Part shown: positions 13,480 through 26,009 of the stretch, one piece after another | Numbering within the stretch: position 1 is the stretch's first letter | Layout of the letters: every line of letters starts with the position of its first letter | Origin: Plasmodium brasilianum | Taxonomy: Eukaryota > Apicomplexa > Aconoidasida > Haemosporida > Plasmodiidae | Direction: 5' to 3' | Length of the DNA stretch: 64,000 nt | NCBI RefSeq assembly: GCF_023973825.1 | Contig: NC_090124.1 | Location: 2,349,501 to 2,413,500, forward strand | Position numbers and translations under genes: made by a program | The notes under the pieces: model-generated | What the model was told of the DNA's origin: nothing | The model's input: the letters and a program-made list of their open reading frames with translations, nothing else | The model's database searches: none

Positions 13480-15700
13480 AATATTTACTTTTTGTAGGAT
13501 TGAATTAACAAAAACTAATGTAGACAAAATGAATTAGTTGTGTAAAAATTTTAATGTTAGTGAATATGAATTTAGAAAACTACAGTAGTATAACATGTAT
13601 AGTGGAACAATTAAAAATATTGTTTAGCAATGCAATTTTATTAAGATTCATTTCGAGATGTATGAACAAATGCAATAGAAAAATAGTTCACAAGTGTAAA
13701 GTGAAGAAATAATACATTTTCAACGAAAGAATAATTATGGATTATTTCTCGTAAAAAATGCATGTCGTTGTATGTATATACATTTGATATTCCACAAAAA
13801 CCAAATTAAATGAAATAAATGAAGATAATATTGATTGTACGTTTAAAATTACATATAAAAACTATATAAAAATAACGAATGATGAAGTGGAAGACTATTG
13901 CAATATAACTTAAAGAAATACCGTTATAGTGAAAAAGAAAAATTTCTCATTGAGATGAAAATACGTATTTAAAAATAATTTAGATGAATTTAACAATAAG
14001 GAGTTATATGATCATATTCTAATGATATAAATGGTAAAATGAAAATAACAGTAGAGGGAAGAGAATCAATATTTTTATAGAAGAAATAAAAAAATTACGA
14101 ATAAATTAATGGGGTGGATTTCCTATATACTTTAAAAATGAAAGTACATATATTGTTGTATATCCAATATACTTAACTATAATGTGGGTAACAAGAACTA
14201 TGCAAAATATTTTTTATATCAAAATACTGAGTTTCCTCACAAAGGTGTTAAGGGCAATGTATTTATACATGAATGTATGAACTGGGTCATAAAACTGATA
14301 AAAAAAAAAAAGTTCTAGAAACCTGTTATACATTTGCATGTGAAAAAAGCACATCAATGTAAGAATGAAGAGTACTAACTGAACAAGGTATATTTTTTAG
14401 AAATATGAATACATAAGTTTATAAAAATGGAAAGTAAAACACTAAAAAATTTGGTATAAAATTATTAAATTTTGAATGAGGAGAATGAGTTATAAGAATA
14501 ATATAAAAAAAAGGCAGAAATATTTATGGAATAATTAAATAAGTAAATATAAGCATATATTAGATGAAAGGTAAAAAGAATTTTTGTTTCATAAATTAAA
14601 AATTACGTGTATAGTAAAAATGAAGCGATGTACAGATATGGTAAAAGATTTAAGAACGTTTGTCACTGTAAATTCTACTATGATAAATCCTATACTGAAA
14701 ATAAAAAAAATTACTATGGAAACAATGGCTTGAGAAGGAAGTATTCATGGAAGGTAAATACTCTGAGGAAAAATAGTTTAAGGTATTAATTATGGAACAT
14801 GAGAAAGAAATATATACATATAGAAATAAAGATGAAACATATATGCTAAGGACAATTCGATAGAGATTAGAAGATAAAAATGAATTCGAATAATTACATA
14901 TGAATAAGAAGAAAATTCTTGTAGCACTTATATTTTTACTGATATATATGAAGGTATTAAAGGAATATTAGAATGAAGAATTCACCAGGGTCAAAGAAAA
15001 TTTTTTTGATAATACCGTTTAAAATTTGAAGATAAAAGAATATATCGATAAAAATTCAAAACATGCAAACACTGTTAATTAAATGAAGAACAGTCATGTT
15101 AAAAATATGAAAATAACAGGTATTATGAATATATAATTGAAAAATCTTTAGACTACAAGATAAAAAGTTCTTAGAGCGATGATTATGTTGAAGATTTAAT
15201 TAGGATTAAGGATTTAAAGTAATATAAAAATAAGGAAAATATACGTGGAACTGATACATGAGAAATAGAGAAGAATATACAAAAGATACATTATGGGGAT
15301 AAAATGAAAATGAAAAGAATATATGCCAATAATGAAATAGTTTGGTTAAGTATTACTGTTCATGGAGTGAAGATATATAAACAATACATGAATATAAAAG
15401 CTAATTGAAATATAACAAAGTGTTATGTATGGAGAACAATCAACTATAAAGTTAATATACATATATGAAGGGGAAAATGAATTAACAAAGGAATTCAAAG
15501 GCTTTGAATTTATGCATATATTAGTAATTAATTCTAAAGTTTCAGGAAAAGGACATAGAGTAAAAAACTTTTTAATATATCAACGAGAATTAAATAAGAC
15601 AACGAATTTATATTATATAACCAATATATAGAAATATATAATTAATTCTGTGTATATTAAGATAATGTGTAACATGAATAAAAAGTACGATATTGAAAAA
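13480..15700 (+). pseudogene. Decayed reticulocyte-binding-protein (RBP/RBL)-like remnant
   Basis: About 2.2 kb has clearly raised G/C and coding-like fragments spread over all three plus frames. The clearest piece, about 14,180-14,350 with frameshifts, reads NKNYAKYFLYQNTEF, then PHKGVKGNVFIHECMNWV and, after a poly-A frameshift, LETCYTFACEKSTS. That spacing of Cys/Trp and two further Cys resembles the N-terminal erythrocyte-binding domain of Plasmodium RBL proteins, which bind red-cell receptors at merozoite invasion. Downstream Lys/Glu-rich helical pieces (KMKRCTDMVKDLRTFV at about 14,618; an open frame at 15,425-15,631) fit the helical region behind it. Full RBPs are several times longer, and no transmembrane end is found here, so this is a truncated as well as frame-broken relic. 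The family call is from memory of motif shape and is moderate. Confidence 0.45.
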
Positions 15701-15704
15701 ATAA

Positions 15705-16935
15705 AAAAATAACATGGAATAATAATCTATGGGAACATTAGAGTATATCATCTACTATTTTTTCTGAATAATTGTAATTACAAATTAAAAAAATAGTAAT
15801 AATAATACATAATGTTAAACATTATGTTTTTTTTGTGCATATTTAGTTTTTAATATATTTTGATTATGCCATTTCTTATATTTAAAATGACAATTTTAAT
15901 ATATATATTCTGTTTTGTTTTTCTTTTTTATTGTCTTCGACAATTTATTTTTTTTAAATCATAAAATCGTATGATCTATTTAAAACTTATTTAATTAAAA
16001 TGTTTAATATCTATAAAAATTATGTTAATATTTTATAAATAAAAAATATCGTTATATATTAGGGGTTAAGTATTAGGTTATCTATAAGAAATTGTTAACA
16101 TCCATTAGTATAAATTTAATATTTAATAAGCATTGTATCAGATTATTATTTTTGAGTATAATAATACCTTACCATAAATAAAGATCCCTTGATAAATTAT
16201 TTCATTCTTAGATTTTATTTTTTATTTAATTCTAATATAAAAAATTTATTTAATGTCACTGGGATAAAATAAATATGCAACAGAAAAAGGATATCCATTT
16301 TTATACTTCAGAGGATTCTATATACGATTACTGGAATCAAGAAAATTCCGATATTAATATTTTTTATTCTGTACTTACCTTTCTTTTTTTTTAATTTTTT
16401 TGAATCGTTTACAAACATGCACACTTTATAAACTTCAAGAATGTATTACATATATATTTGTATAATTAAAACTTTTACTTCGTTTTTTTATTATTTTTTT
16501 AATTTTTTTTACTAGTTTTTATATAATTTTTTTTACTAGGTTTTATATAATTTTTTTACGATTTTTTAACTTTTTTTACTATTTTTTTACCTTTTTTATT
16601 TCACTTTTTTTCTGTATTTTTTTTTTTTTTCCTTTAAGAAAAAGTAAAGACTTTTTTTAAATGAAAAAAAACATAGTTTTTTTACCTTTGTAAATATATA
16701 CGCATAAATATATTTAAGTTCAGATTTATATTTTTTTGATGTAGTTCCTTGCTTTTTTTTTGTTTATTTTTTATTATTTTAATATTTTAAATATAAATTT
16801 AAAATAAAAAAAAAATAAATTATTAACTTTTAAAAAATTATCGTATGTAAGAATTTTTGAGTGAAAGGAAAAAGTACAATTGCCATTTTTCCCAAGTAAC
16901 AAAGTCACCTATACCAACATATGGCATTAACCTGT
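15705..16935. promoter_or_regulatory. T-rich upstream region of the BEM46-like gene
   Basis: No gene is seen. From about 16,480 to 16,680 the strand is mostly T with spaced ACTAG, ACG and ACC interruptions. It includes an imperfect tandem duplication of about 26 bp at 16,505-16,553 (two copies of a T run, ACTAG, TTTTATATAA). Long T/A runs of this kind are usual in Plasmodium 5' regions, and this one lies directly before the hydrolase start at 16,940. Promoter function is inferred from position only. Confidence 0.35.
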
Positions 16936-16939
16936 TATT

Positions 16940-19349
16940 ATGATTTCTGTAGTATGTATAGTGACAATTGTAAAACTTATTCTTTTTTTTGCACTGGGTG
17001 TGTTCCTTTTCATTGCAGCTTTAAATAGTAATGGAATATTAAAAATAAGAATATATAATATATCGAAACAATACAAGAAATGAGAATTGAAAATATCATT
17101 AATATAAACTTAATGAATGACGAATTATTTTTTTTTTAGTTTACATGTATCTCTATCAGGACGATTTAATCTTTACAAAACAAAGTAAGATGAAAAAGAA
17201 AAGAACGACTGAGAAACATAGCTTTGGCAGAAAATATCATGCCAAAGAAAACAACACTAAACCAACTGAAAAAAAAAATCAAAAAAAAAAAAAAAATGTC
17301 ATCAAAAATGAAAATAAATGAGTGTAATGCACATTTGAAAACGATATATATTTTTTTTTTAATTATTTTTATTTTCCTCTCATAGAGTTAGATCCTACTG
17401 TGGCACAGATACCAGGTAATATAACAAATGATTTTTTGTAGTATTCTTCGAGATGCCTTTTTTATAATTACCATTTTTTATGAATTACTTTTGTTTTCGG
17501 TTTTTGTATGATTAGGCAGAAATTACGAAGAAGTTCATATAAAAACGGAAGACGGATATATCCATAAATGGTTAATGAAAAAGAAATATGAAAAAAATAA
17601 AAAAAGGGAAGTATAACTGTTCACATCATTTTTTTTACCTTATTTTCTGTTCCGTTAGTTGGTATGTGAAGGCAAAAGATCATGAAAACAAACCTGTAAT
17701 TTTGTATTTTCCTGGGAATGGTGGATGTAAGAATTTGAGTCTATTCTTTTTAGACGATTTTTTATGTGTCACTTGTGTTGCTATGCCGTTTATATATAAT
17801 ATATATGAGAGCATATGCATGTACATACGTGCTTTCCTTAATATAACATGCCAATTTTCTTTTTTCTCAACATGAATCTTACTATTTTTTATAAAACGAA
17901 TATTTATTTTTAGACCTGGAAAAATATGTAGAAACATTTGACCACATTACTAGTAGGGTTGATGCAAACATTTTCTCCTGCTCAAACAGAGGGTAATTAA
18001 AAAAATGATAAGTAAATGAAATAAATTGTTTTTTTATAACTTGCTTATGTTATTTTATGTTGTAATAGTGTTCATCAATTTCCTATTATGAATGAGTTTC
18101 ATATATACATATATAAATTTTTTTTTCTTTAATACCCCCCAAAGATGTGGTACAAATGAAGAAACCCCATCAGAAGAATACTTTTATAAAGATGCAAATG
18201 CATACTTAAAGCATTTAAAAAAAAATAAAATGAATAAGATATTTATCTTTGGAAGGTAATTTTATGAACATATATAGATGAAATACTTTGAAGAAATATT
18301 CGTGCACACATCTTTGTTTGTTTATAGGGTAGTATTATTTTGAGTGGATTCTTATTTATGCATATAACATGGTATTTTACATAGATACATTTATTTATTA
18401 TTATTTTTTTTTTCATGTAGTTCCATGGGTGCAGCAGTAGCTCTGGAGACGGCTTCCAAATATCAGAATGATGTAATTACATTTCTATTTTTGAAATATA
18501 TTTTCAATTCTGTCCTTGGTTTAAAATTATATATGTGTCGTTTGTGTACGTTATATATATATATATGTATATGTATTTCCTTATATATAACAATAAATTT
18601 CTTATTGCTTCCATAGATATATGGCTTGATTGTTCAGAATCCCTTTTTAAGTATGAAACGAATGGCATATGATAAAAAACCTTTCCTAAATTTCTTCCTT
18701 TTAAATTACGATCTTCTTATTAGAACAAAAATGGACAATGCAAAAACAATTAAAAATATACATATACCTATTTTATTTAATGTTTCTGAAAAGGTAACAT
18801 AATCTAAAAGAAAAGGCATCAAATTATATGGAAAAGAAAATAATAAAGTGTAATAATATCATGTATTTCTTAAAATATGATGTAACAGAAATATGGTATT
18901 ACGTCACGAAAGGCGATAAAGAAGTATATATATATATATATATAATATTTTTTTTTTTAACATTTAAATTTTTTTAGGATGAAATGGTTTCTACGGAACA
19001 TTCAAAAATTTTGTATGAGGTACATTTATTGTAGTTTTTTTTTTTTAAGTAATACATGTTTGTACATGTATTAGCTTTTTTATATTGAAAAACAGTAAAC
19101 ATGGACATATGCATACACATATATAGACATTTTATACGTTATGAATTTATGTACATTTCCTTATTACTTTATGATCTCTCGTAGATATGTCCAAGTAATA
19201 ATAAGTTCATGCATGTAGCAAAGGATGGAACTCATAACGATCTTCTGATAAATGACAAGGGAGAATATCACCAATCCATGAAAAACTTTATCGAAACTGC
19301 TATTGCTCTTAAAGATTTTAAAGAAAAGGAAGAAAAAAAAAAAAAATGA
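16940..19349 (+). CDS. BEM46-like alpha/beta hydrolase, 11 exons
   Basis: Exons: 16940-17027, 17140-17184, 17386-17415, 17516-17610, 17672-17726, 17914-17992, 18145-18255, 18421-18472, 18617-18793, 18978-19019, 19185-19349. Every junction has GT/AG and phases match, giving 312 residues. Residues 1-29 form one hydrophobic segment (KLILFFALGVFLFIAALN), probably a membrane anchor or signal-anchor. The hydrolase core follows: PVILYFPGNGGY (oxyanion-hole region), an RG-type loop (SNRGCGTNEETPSEE), nucleophile elbow G-S-S-M-G with Ser169, acid Asp245 in SEKDEMV, and His275 in DGTHNDLL. All triad residues are present and in order. It is a predicted membrane-associated serine hydrolase of the BEM46 family; a BEM46-like protein in rodent malaria parasites has been linked to invasion. 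Exon 5 uses a weak-looking acceptor (GAAG at 17,671) chosen to keep phase, the least certain junction. It ends with an A-rich lysine tail. Confidence 0.9.
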
Positions 19350-21960
19350 TATGGGCCCCATGAACAGGAGGCTGTATATATTTATTAGTTGCACGGAAAA
19401 ATAGTTTAGCAGGTGACTCATTTTATATCGTATCAAAATCATATGCGCATTTTTGATTGCTTTTATTAATGATTTGTTCATAGGCTTTTAATAGGTACTT
19501 TCATCTTAAGAATTGAGGGAATACAAACAAGAATATGAAAAATGTAAAAGTTATTAGTTGGTCATAGTATGATGGAACACATTTTTTATAAACATATATA
19601 GGTGTATATATTCTTAAGCTGGACTTAAGAGTAAACGCCCATATTATTAATATTCACTGTACATTAATGAGCATGTACAGAACAGTACGCGTTCATTAAT
19701 ACAAACATGTGGACTAGCGCATTACTTATGAGAATGTTGATAAATATATTTAATTCATTTGTAACTTAAAATAAAATAAAAAAATGATTCCATTGTCTTT
19801 CTTTCTTTCTTTCTTTCCTTTATGTTTTTATTATGATTTTAAGTGTATATTTTGGAGATTGTTTCAAAAAAGTTTATTATATTATTACTTTTAAATATAT
19901 AACGTTGTTTTTTAATTGAAGTGTATCCATTCTTTTTTTTTTTTAATATATATTTTAATTAGATGTAAAGTTAAAAATTAAACTTTGTAAGGAAAATATT
20001 ATGAGAAAAATATGTTTTAGAGTGTATATCATATAAAAACATTTTTAATTAATATTTATATATTTTTCGAAGCCTAAGTATGGAATTATCTACATTAACT
20101 ACTATTATTTTCCTTTTAAGGATAAATTAGTAATGGAACATTATGAATTATAGAATTAATAAGAATATTTAAATAAAAGAAGAGCTTAACATGCATTTAT
20201 TATTTTATTTTATATTTTACGTAATTGTTAGAGTTAATTGTGTTTTATTACAATTACTTAAATATCTGTAATAAAAGAAAATTATACATATTTGTTTTTG
20301 AGAATATTAAGGGAATAAATTTTTTAAACTTCAGCAAGACTGATATTGGCAAATGTCATTTAATATGTATTCATGTTGTTCTGTCTTAAACAATATATAT
20401 CTAATAAAAATGAATAATATATATTCAATGAAATTCAATTAGCCATTGTACATAATGTAAATGAAATTTAACAATAACTACATTTTTTTAAATAACAGCA
20501 TTATATATAGATAATTATTTTTATGTTTGAGGTACATTATATTTTTGTTTTACGTGTGAATTTACCTAAGTACTAGTAGATTCCAAAAATATGTGAAAAA
20601 ATATTAGGAGTTTATGTTAATAACTACTATTTTTTCCTTATTTTTAAACTTATTCTTAATAGTACAAGCATTAGAAAAATAAAATCCACATTATACATAT
20701 GAATTCATAAAAATGTTATGATACTTTTGTTAATGTTGTATGCTCTAATATATATTAATTAAGATATTAAGCTACATTTTGTATAAAACGATTAATTATA
20801 TAACGTTATATTATATGAATATTAGTACTATTTCTATATGTGTTTTTAGAATTACTAAATTATAATATTTTTTAAAACTGTCCTTCTATAAATTCAAGTT
20901 GAACACCAAAATTAAGTATGACACTTCAATTATTAATCAGCCTTTAGGTACATTTGAAAATTCACTGCTTATCTTATGAAATAAATTAAGAATTTAATTT
21001 ATTTTTGTAAAAACACAGTTGGAGCTAAACAAATTAGGGATAATATTTGAATAAATTTGCTTAAACAAATTGATCATCTTGTTAGTAAAAATTTTTATAT
21101 ATTTTTTAATTTTTTTTTTCATGTTAATATTAACAGTTATAATACATTATATAATTACATTTTTTTCTATAAATAATAGACATATGCATGTTAGAGTTTT
21201 ACTGTAGAGGTCAGACTACTAATAGGAAATGATGAAAATTCGTTAGTTCACTTTTTATTTCTAGTAAGAATGTGAGTGGAAGTAAGTTATTTTAGGTATT
21301 ACAGCATTTTACCAACAAAATAAAGATTAGATACGTTTGTTATTTTATTATTACTTTTTTGTATTTGTTGATTTAATTGTGTTTTATGAAAATTATTTAA
21401 ATGTTTAATATAAAACAAAATGATAACAAAAAAGATTGTGTATTTTTATTTTGATAGAATTAAGCATAAACATTACTGAATCAAGTCTAATGTGAAGATA
21501 TTATATTAATGCAAGAACTACTCTATACCTTTTTTCTCTCTTTTTTTTTTTTTTTTTTATGTAAGGTTTATTCTATATGTATACATACATATAATTCAAA
21601 AGAAGAGAAAAACCGAAGTTGTTAAATTTACAAAAATTTCATTTAGATATAGCATAAATTTAACTTAAAAATTATAATATTCAAAATTTTTTGATACAGA
21701 AATAAAAAAAAAATAATAATACTGTTTATTTAGCTTTTAAATATATTTATTTTCATAGGTTAGGTGGCATATTATAGTTCTAGTTTTTTAAATGCGTTAT
21801 ATACCATAAAAGAATACGCATGTTTAGGTACTATCTATAACAGGTGCTATACATAATTTAATACAGAAAGTTGTGCATGATGTTGTTTCCTTCATTTATT
21901 TTAATATTATAACATTGTTAAAATAATTAATATTTTAATAGAATAATCAGGATTTTCAAA
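19350..21960. other. Intergenic DNA downstream of the hydrolase
   Basis: No gene supported. A (TTTC)n microsatellite lies at about 19,797-19,820 and long T runs at 19,932-19,944 and 21,541-21,559. The minus-strand open frame 19,164-19,481 is antisense to the last hydrolase exon and is a shadow. Confidence 0.5.
19797..19820. repeat. (TTTC)n microsatellite
   Basis: About five copies of TTTC directly 3' of the hydrolase gene. This is the only clear tetranucleotide tract I noticed. Confidence 0.85.
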
Positions 21961-21964
21961 ATAT

Positions 21965-22300
21965 AATGTTTACAAAATTAGAATTCTTAACAGGAAAACA
22001 TCAATGAAATAAGTTATTTCCTTAATACACTGAACATTGCTTTATATATATTCTAGAAGTTTTATATCCTATATAAATTCAGTACTTCGATATATTAAGA
22101 ATTAATAAATTTTTTTTTATTATTTTATCTTCAAGAGAGTAATAAGAAAATTATTAAATTTACTTTCATATAGTAAATAAATAATATAAATGTTTAAATA
22201 TTTCAGAATGAATTCAAATATTGTACCAATTAATATTTTTTATAAATAATATCAAGATTAAAAATATATAGTATATTTTAAACATCTCTTTACTTTGTCT
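21965..22300 (+). promoter_or_regulatory. Conserved fam-l upstream module, copy 1
   Basis: This stretch resembles 42,620-42,830 and 50,425-50,640 by eye: an AATGTTTATAAA(A/G) block, then a TATAT-rich block, then a TATATAAATTCA or TATATGAATTCA motif followed by AATATT/ATATTAAGAA. In all three places a fam-l exon 1 begins about 500 bp downstream. It is therefore probably the duplicated 5' flank or promoter of the family. Confidence 0.5.
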
Positions 22301-22462
22301 ATGTTGTAAAAAACATCCTAATTATATACGTATTATATTTTTACGAAATAATAATAAATGAAAATATATAATAGATAATATGTCGCTTTGCCATAAAAGG
22401 TATATTATATTTTTATTTATTCTTTTCTTATAGAATATGTCATAGTATTAAATATCTATGTC

Positions 22463-23280
22463 ATGGTACAAAAATTTAAGTTACTATTATTAAAATTTTA
22501 AAGTTTATATTCTTATCTTGGATACATCATTTTAACAATAATTTGGTATGACAAATTTATTTAAGAACATTTGTATTATTTATATATTTCGAGTTATATT
22601 TTTATTAATACTACTTTTTAGCATGAGATTATTTATTTTTTTAAATAACTAATATATATCCTGTTTTATTAGAGTACAGTTATTAAATATTTACATGATA
22701 ATTTTGATTTCGGAAGAAGGTTATATATAAGATCTTATAGATTACATGAAAATTATAAGCAGAATAAAAGTTCATTATTGTAGGATTAAAACAAGAGATA
22801 CGAAAAAATAGGATAACCGAAAAAAACGATATATGTAATAATGAAAAAGTTGTTACAGGAAAAAAGAAAAAATTAAATGTAAGTTAATCTGAGGATACAT
22901 AGATTATAGACCAGATATGAAAAATAAATCTTTTATATTTGAAATACGTAAATATTCAAATAACTAGATTATTTAGGTTTTCTGAAAAACAACAGGCTAA
23001 TTATTATAAGATTTACAAAAAAATAATTCGTAAAAAGTGCGAACTATGGCTAACGTCAACTTTATTATTAATTCAGTTATTATCATTATTACTAATGTTA
23101 GATTTTTTTTGGGGTTATAAGTTTCTATAAGGTTTGTTTATTGTAATAGAACTTTATATATCTAATGGCTTAAAGCCTTTACATGATATGTTGGAATCTT
23201 CCTTCTTTTGAATATGTATAAAAAATATAAAGTTTATATTAACACTTTTTAATTTCTTTATATTAATAATAACTTTTTAA
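22463..23280 (+). pseudogene. fam-l family pseudogene (broken)
   Basis: Exon 1 (22,463-22,545) begins MVQKFKLLL. A one-base deletion then moves the frame to KILKFIFLSWIHHFNNNL before a GTATGA donor, the usual fam-l signal-like first exon. Exon 2 begins at 22,673 after TTATTAG with STVIKYLHDNFDFGRRLY, then SYRLHENYKQNKSS, matching the fam-l region where RLLAxYK normally lies. Stops and frameshifts follow from about 22,781. KNKSFIFE at about 22,920 and KKIIRKKCELWLTSTLLLIQ from about 23,015 recall the conserved KNKSxIFE block and first transmembrane helix of the family. The second helix and basic tail are not recognisable after about 23,130. fam-l proteins are P. malariae-type exported two-helix membrane proteins of unknown function. 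This copy is dead. Confidence 0.82.
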
Positions 23281-23289
23281 ACAAAATAA

Positions 23290-25120
23290 AAGTGAGAAAA
23301 GAAGATCATTCTTTATTGATATTTTGTAAATAAAAAATATTGTTTTTATTTGTTATATAAATTCCAGTAAGTTCTATTTAAAAATATATTATATTTTTTT
23401 CTGATCTTTAATTATGTAACTGCAATGGCTAAGGTTTTCCATGGAACCTTTTTTATGAGTAATTTTCATTTATAAATTTTGATATATTATAGATTTATAT
23501 GAAGATTATATTAATATATTTTCTAATTATTCCCATTATATACCATTTTAAAAGTGTCGTTTATTTAATTAAATAATACATGAATACATTTTTCTTGGTA
23601 AAATCGTCTTTAGGTCCTATGGATAGTGAATCTATCATATATGAAATATTATGGGTGTGAAGAGTGGAAACATTCATAATATGAATTTTAATAAAAATTA
23701 TATATTTTTTTTTTGGTAATTATTATTATTATATTTTATCAAAATATTTACTTCTATAAACGTATCATATACAAGTATTTACATATAGAATAATTGTAGT
23801 GCAATATTATGTTTTTTTCTTTTTTGTAATTAGTAATAATATTTTTATACTCAATATATATACTTTATTAGTATCCATGTATTATAATCTACTAAGAGTA
23901 CAATCAATAGTACATAAAATAATTTTCTTGGTATGAGAAATTTTTATATCATATAAAAATATTAAATGTTTATGTTTCTTCTTAATAATACGTTTTGAAT
24001 ATTACGTATTTATATAAAATAATATAATATGTATTCACTATAAATTTTCTCATAAAAAATATTAGTAAAACTTGTATATTCTTAAATTATTTATCTTTTA
24101 TTAGTATACCTTAAATATATATTCTCTTTGTTCCTTTTATTTGTAATATAATAAGTATATAAATATTTTTGTAATTATTAAACTACATACTATAGTTTTA
24201 TGCTAAATCTATTTTTATTTTCGTTTTTTTTTTTTTTTCTTTGTATATATTAATATTTCAATAGGTCTAATTTTATTTATATTTAAAAAAAAATATATGG
24301 AAATTATTAGCTTTTAAACTTTTCATCGAGGAAAAAATTTAATTAGTATTTAGTACATATTAAACATTTTAAAACCATTGTACAAAAGTTTAAAGCTAAT
24401 CACTGTAGTACTTTTAAAAATATATTTATTCACAGAATTTTTAGTAATTATAAATTTTGTTTTATTAATATATAATAGTTTATGAAAAATAATGTATTTT
24501 TCTCAGTTATATGCTAATGTGTATTTTATATAATGAAAAATATTTTTTATAATTTTATGTTCTAGTTCTATTGTGTTTGTTATTCACAATAATTAATAAC
24601 AGTTAGATATAAAACTAAACATCACAGAAATTATGTTTAAGATTATAATTAATTAGAAACAAAGTTAAAATTCATAGCATGCTTATGAATATATGGAAGT
24701 ATACATTTCCTACATTTTGTATTATCCTTTAAATAAATGCAAATTTTTTTTGATTGATTATACCATTTTTGATTTAAATTTTTCTAGATTTTTTTTCTCT
24801 ATAATATCATTTTTTCAAAAAGATTAATAAAAAAAAATTTGCATCACTTTACCATTAAATAATTGGTTTAAATATTTTAAACATTTATTAGTTGGTTTTA
24901 GTTTTTTTCTTTTTTTTTATGTAATAGCCTTATATATAAATTACAATAAATCAATTTCAAAGTAATTTTATTTTTGTAGCATATGAGCTATATAAAAATA
25001 AGTTCAAAATATTAAATATTAAAATACATCAAATATAATAATGCAAAAAATTTATTTTATAATTTGATCGGTTTGAAATATAGTTGAAAATTTTATAAGA
25101 CTAAATATAATAGCATTAGA
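23290..25120. other. AT-rich intergenic DNA before the fam-m-like relic
   Basis: No gene recognised. It contains T runs (about 23,704-23,714 and 24,226-24,239) and stop-rich sequence. The 500-1000 bp before 25,123 should hold the old promoter of the relic; I see no distinct motif. Confidence 0.45.
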
Positions 25121-25122
25121 AA

Positions 25123-26003
25123 ATAGAACAATGTAAGATATTTTAATCCTTTCATTTTTATTAAAATCTTTTTATTTAAGCTTTTTATTTGGATATGTCA
25201 TTATAATAATAAGGTGTTATTAAAATAATACTTCGTATTTTTTATTTATTTTATTTTTTTATTTCAAGTTTTATTTTTAATTATAGGATTTTCATGAATA
25301 TTAAATGTATAATTTTTTTTTTTTTTAGAATAACCATAGTAAATCATCGATTTATAAGTATAATATAGATAACTACTTAGCTTTGAAAACTAATAGACTA
25401 TTAGCAGAGAATTCAGTATATTTATAATCTATTGAAGAAATATCTAGTCATGACTGGATTATTAAATTACTACGTGAAGGGGAAGATATATATGCAAATG
25501 ACAAATATAGTGTATCAGAAAGTGAAGAATTAAAAGAAGGATTATTAAATATGGAAGGAGGGATAATGTATCTATAAAAAAAAAATTCTTTACTTAAAAT
25601 GATAGATACATTTTTTGAAAAAAAAAAAATGATTTTATTAGGTTCCTTTGACAAAGTTAGGAATAATATGCAAATTAAAAAAAAGTCTGAAAACAGAATT
25701 ATAGATGAAAAGATAACTTTAGTAGATGTTCTACCCATTTTAGTTTTATTGATAGTAATAGTAGTTTTGATATTAGTTAATGTATATATTGAGAATAAGA
25801 TGAGTTATATATTAATTGAACTTTAGGGTGTTTTTCTAGGAGTTTTAGAATTATTTTTTGTCTTAGTTATAATAAGTGTTTTTTATACTGCAGTAAATAT
25901 TATAAAATATATAATAATGGAGGAAAATTATTCTAATATTTGTCATAATGAGTTAAGTTCTTTGATAAGGAAACTTCTGAATATGACAACGTTAGATATT
26001 TAG
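25123..26003 (+). pseudogene. fam-m-like PEXEL exported protein pseudogene
   Basis: Exon 1 (25,123-25,213) has its ATG replaced by ATA and a frameshift after about 10 codons, but then reads FIFIKIFLFKLFIWICHYNN, a typical signal-like first exon, and ends at AAG|GTGTTA. Exon 2 (25,329-26,003) keeps one frame for its whole 225 codons, broken only by three nonsense codons: TAA at 25,425, TAA at 25,575 and TAG at 25,824. It holds a canonical PEXEL motif RLLAE (25,395-25,409), an acidic stretch, a Lys-rich segment (MQIKKKSENRIIDEK), a first transmembrane helix (VLPILVLLIVIVVLILV), a second one (GVLELFFVLVIISVFYTA) and a tail ending YSNICHNELSSLIRK. Two helices behind a PEXEL suit the fam-l/fam-m group; the missing fam-l landmarks favour fam-m or a related exported family. 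An antisense open frame here is a shadow. Confidence 0.72.
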
Positions 26004-26009
26004 TATCCT

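Noticed and set aside
17588..17937. Open frames of 95 (plus) and 85 (minus) codons within the hydrolase gene
   Set aside because: They read through introns or the opposite strand of the spliced hydrolase.
19164..19481. Minus-strand open frame of 105 codons
   Set aside because: Antisense to the last hydrolase exon; it depends on a homopolymer-coded Phe run.
25448..25738. Minus-strand open frame of 96 codons
   Set aside because: It is antisense to the fam-m-like exon 2, whose plus frame carries PEXEL and membrane helices.
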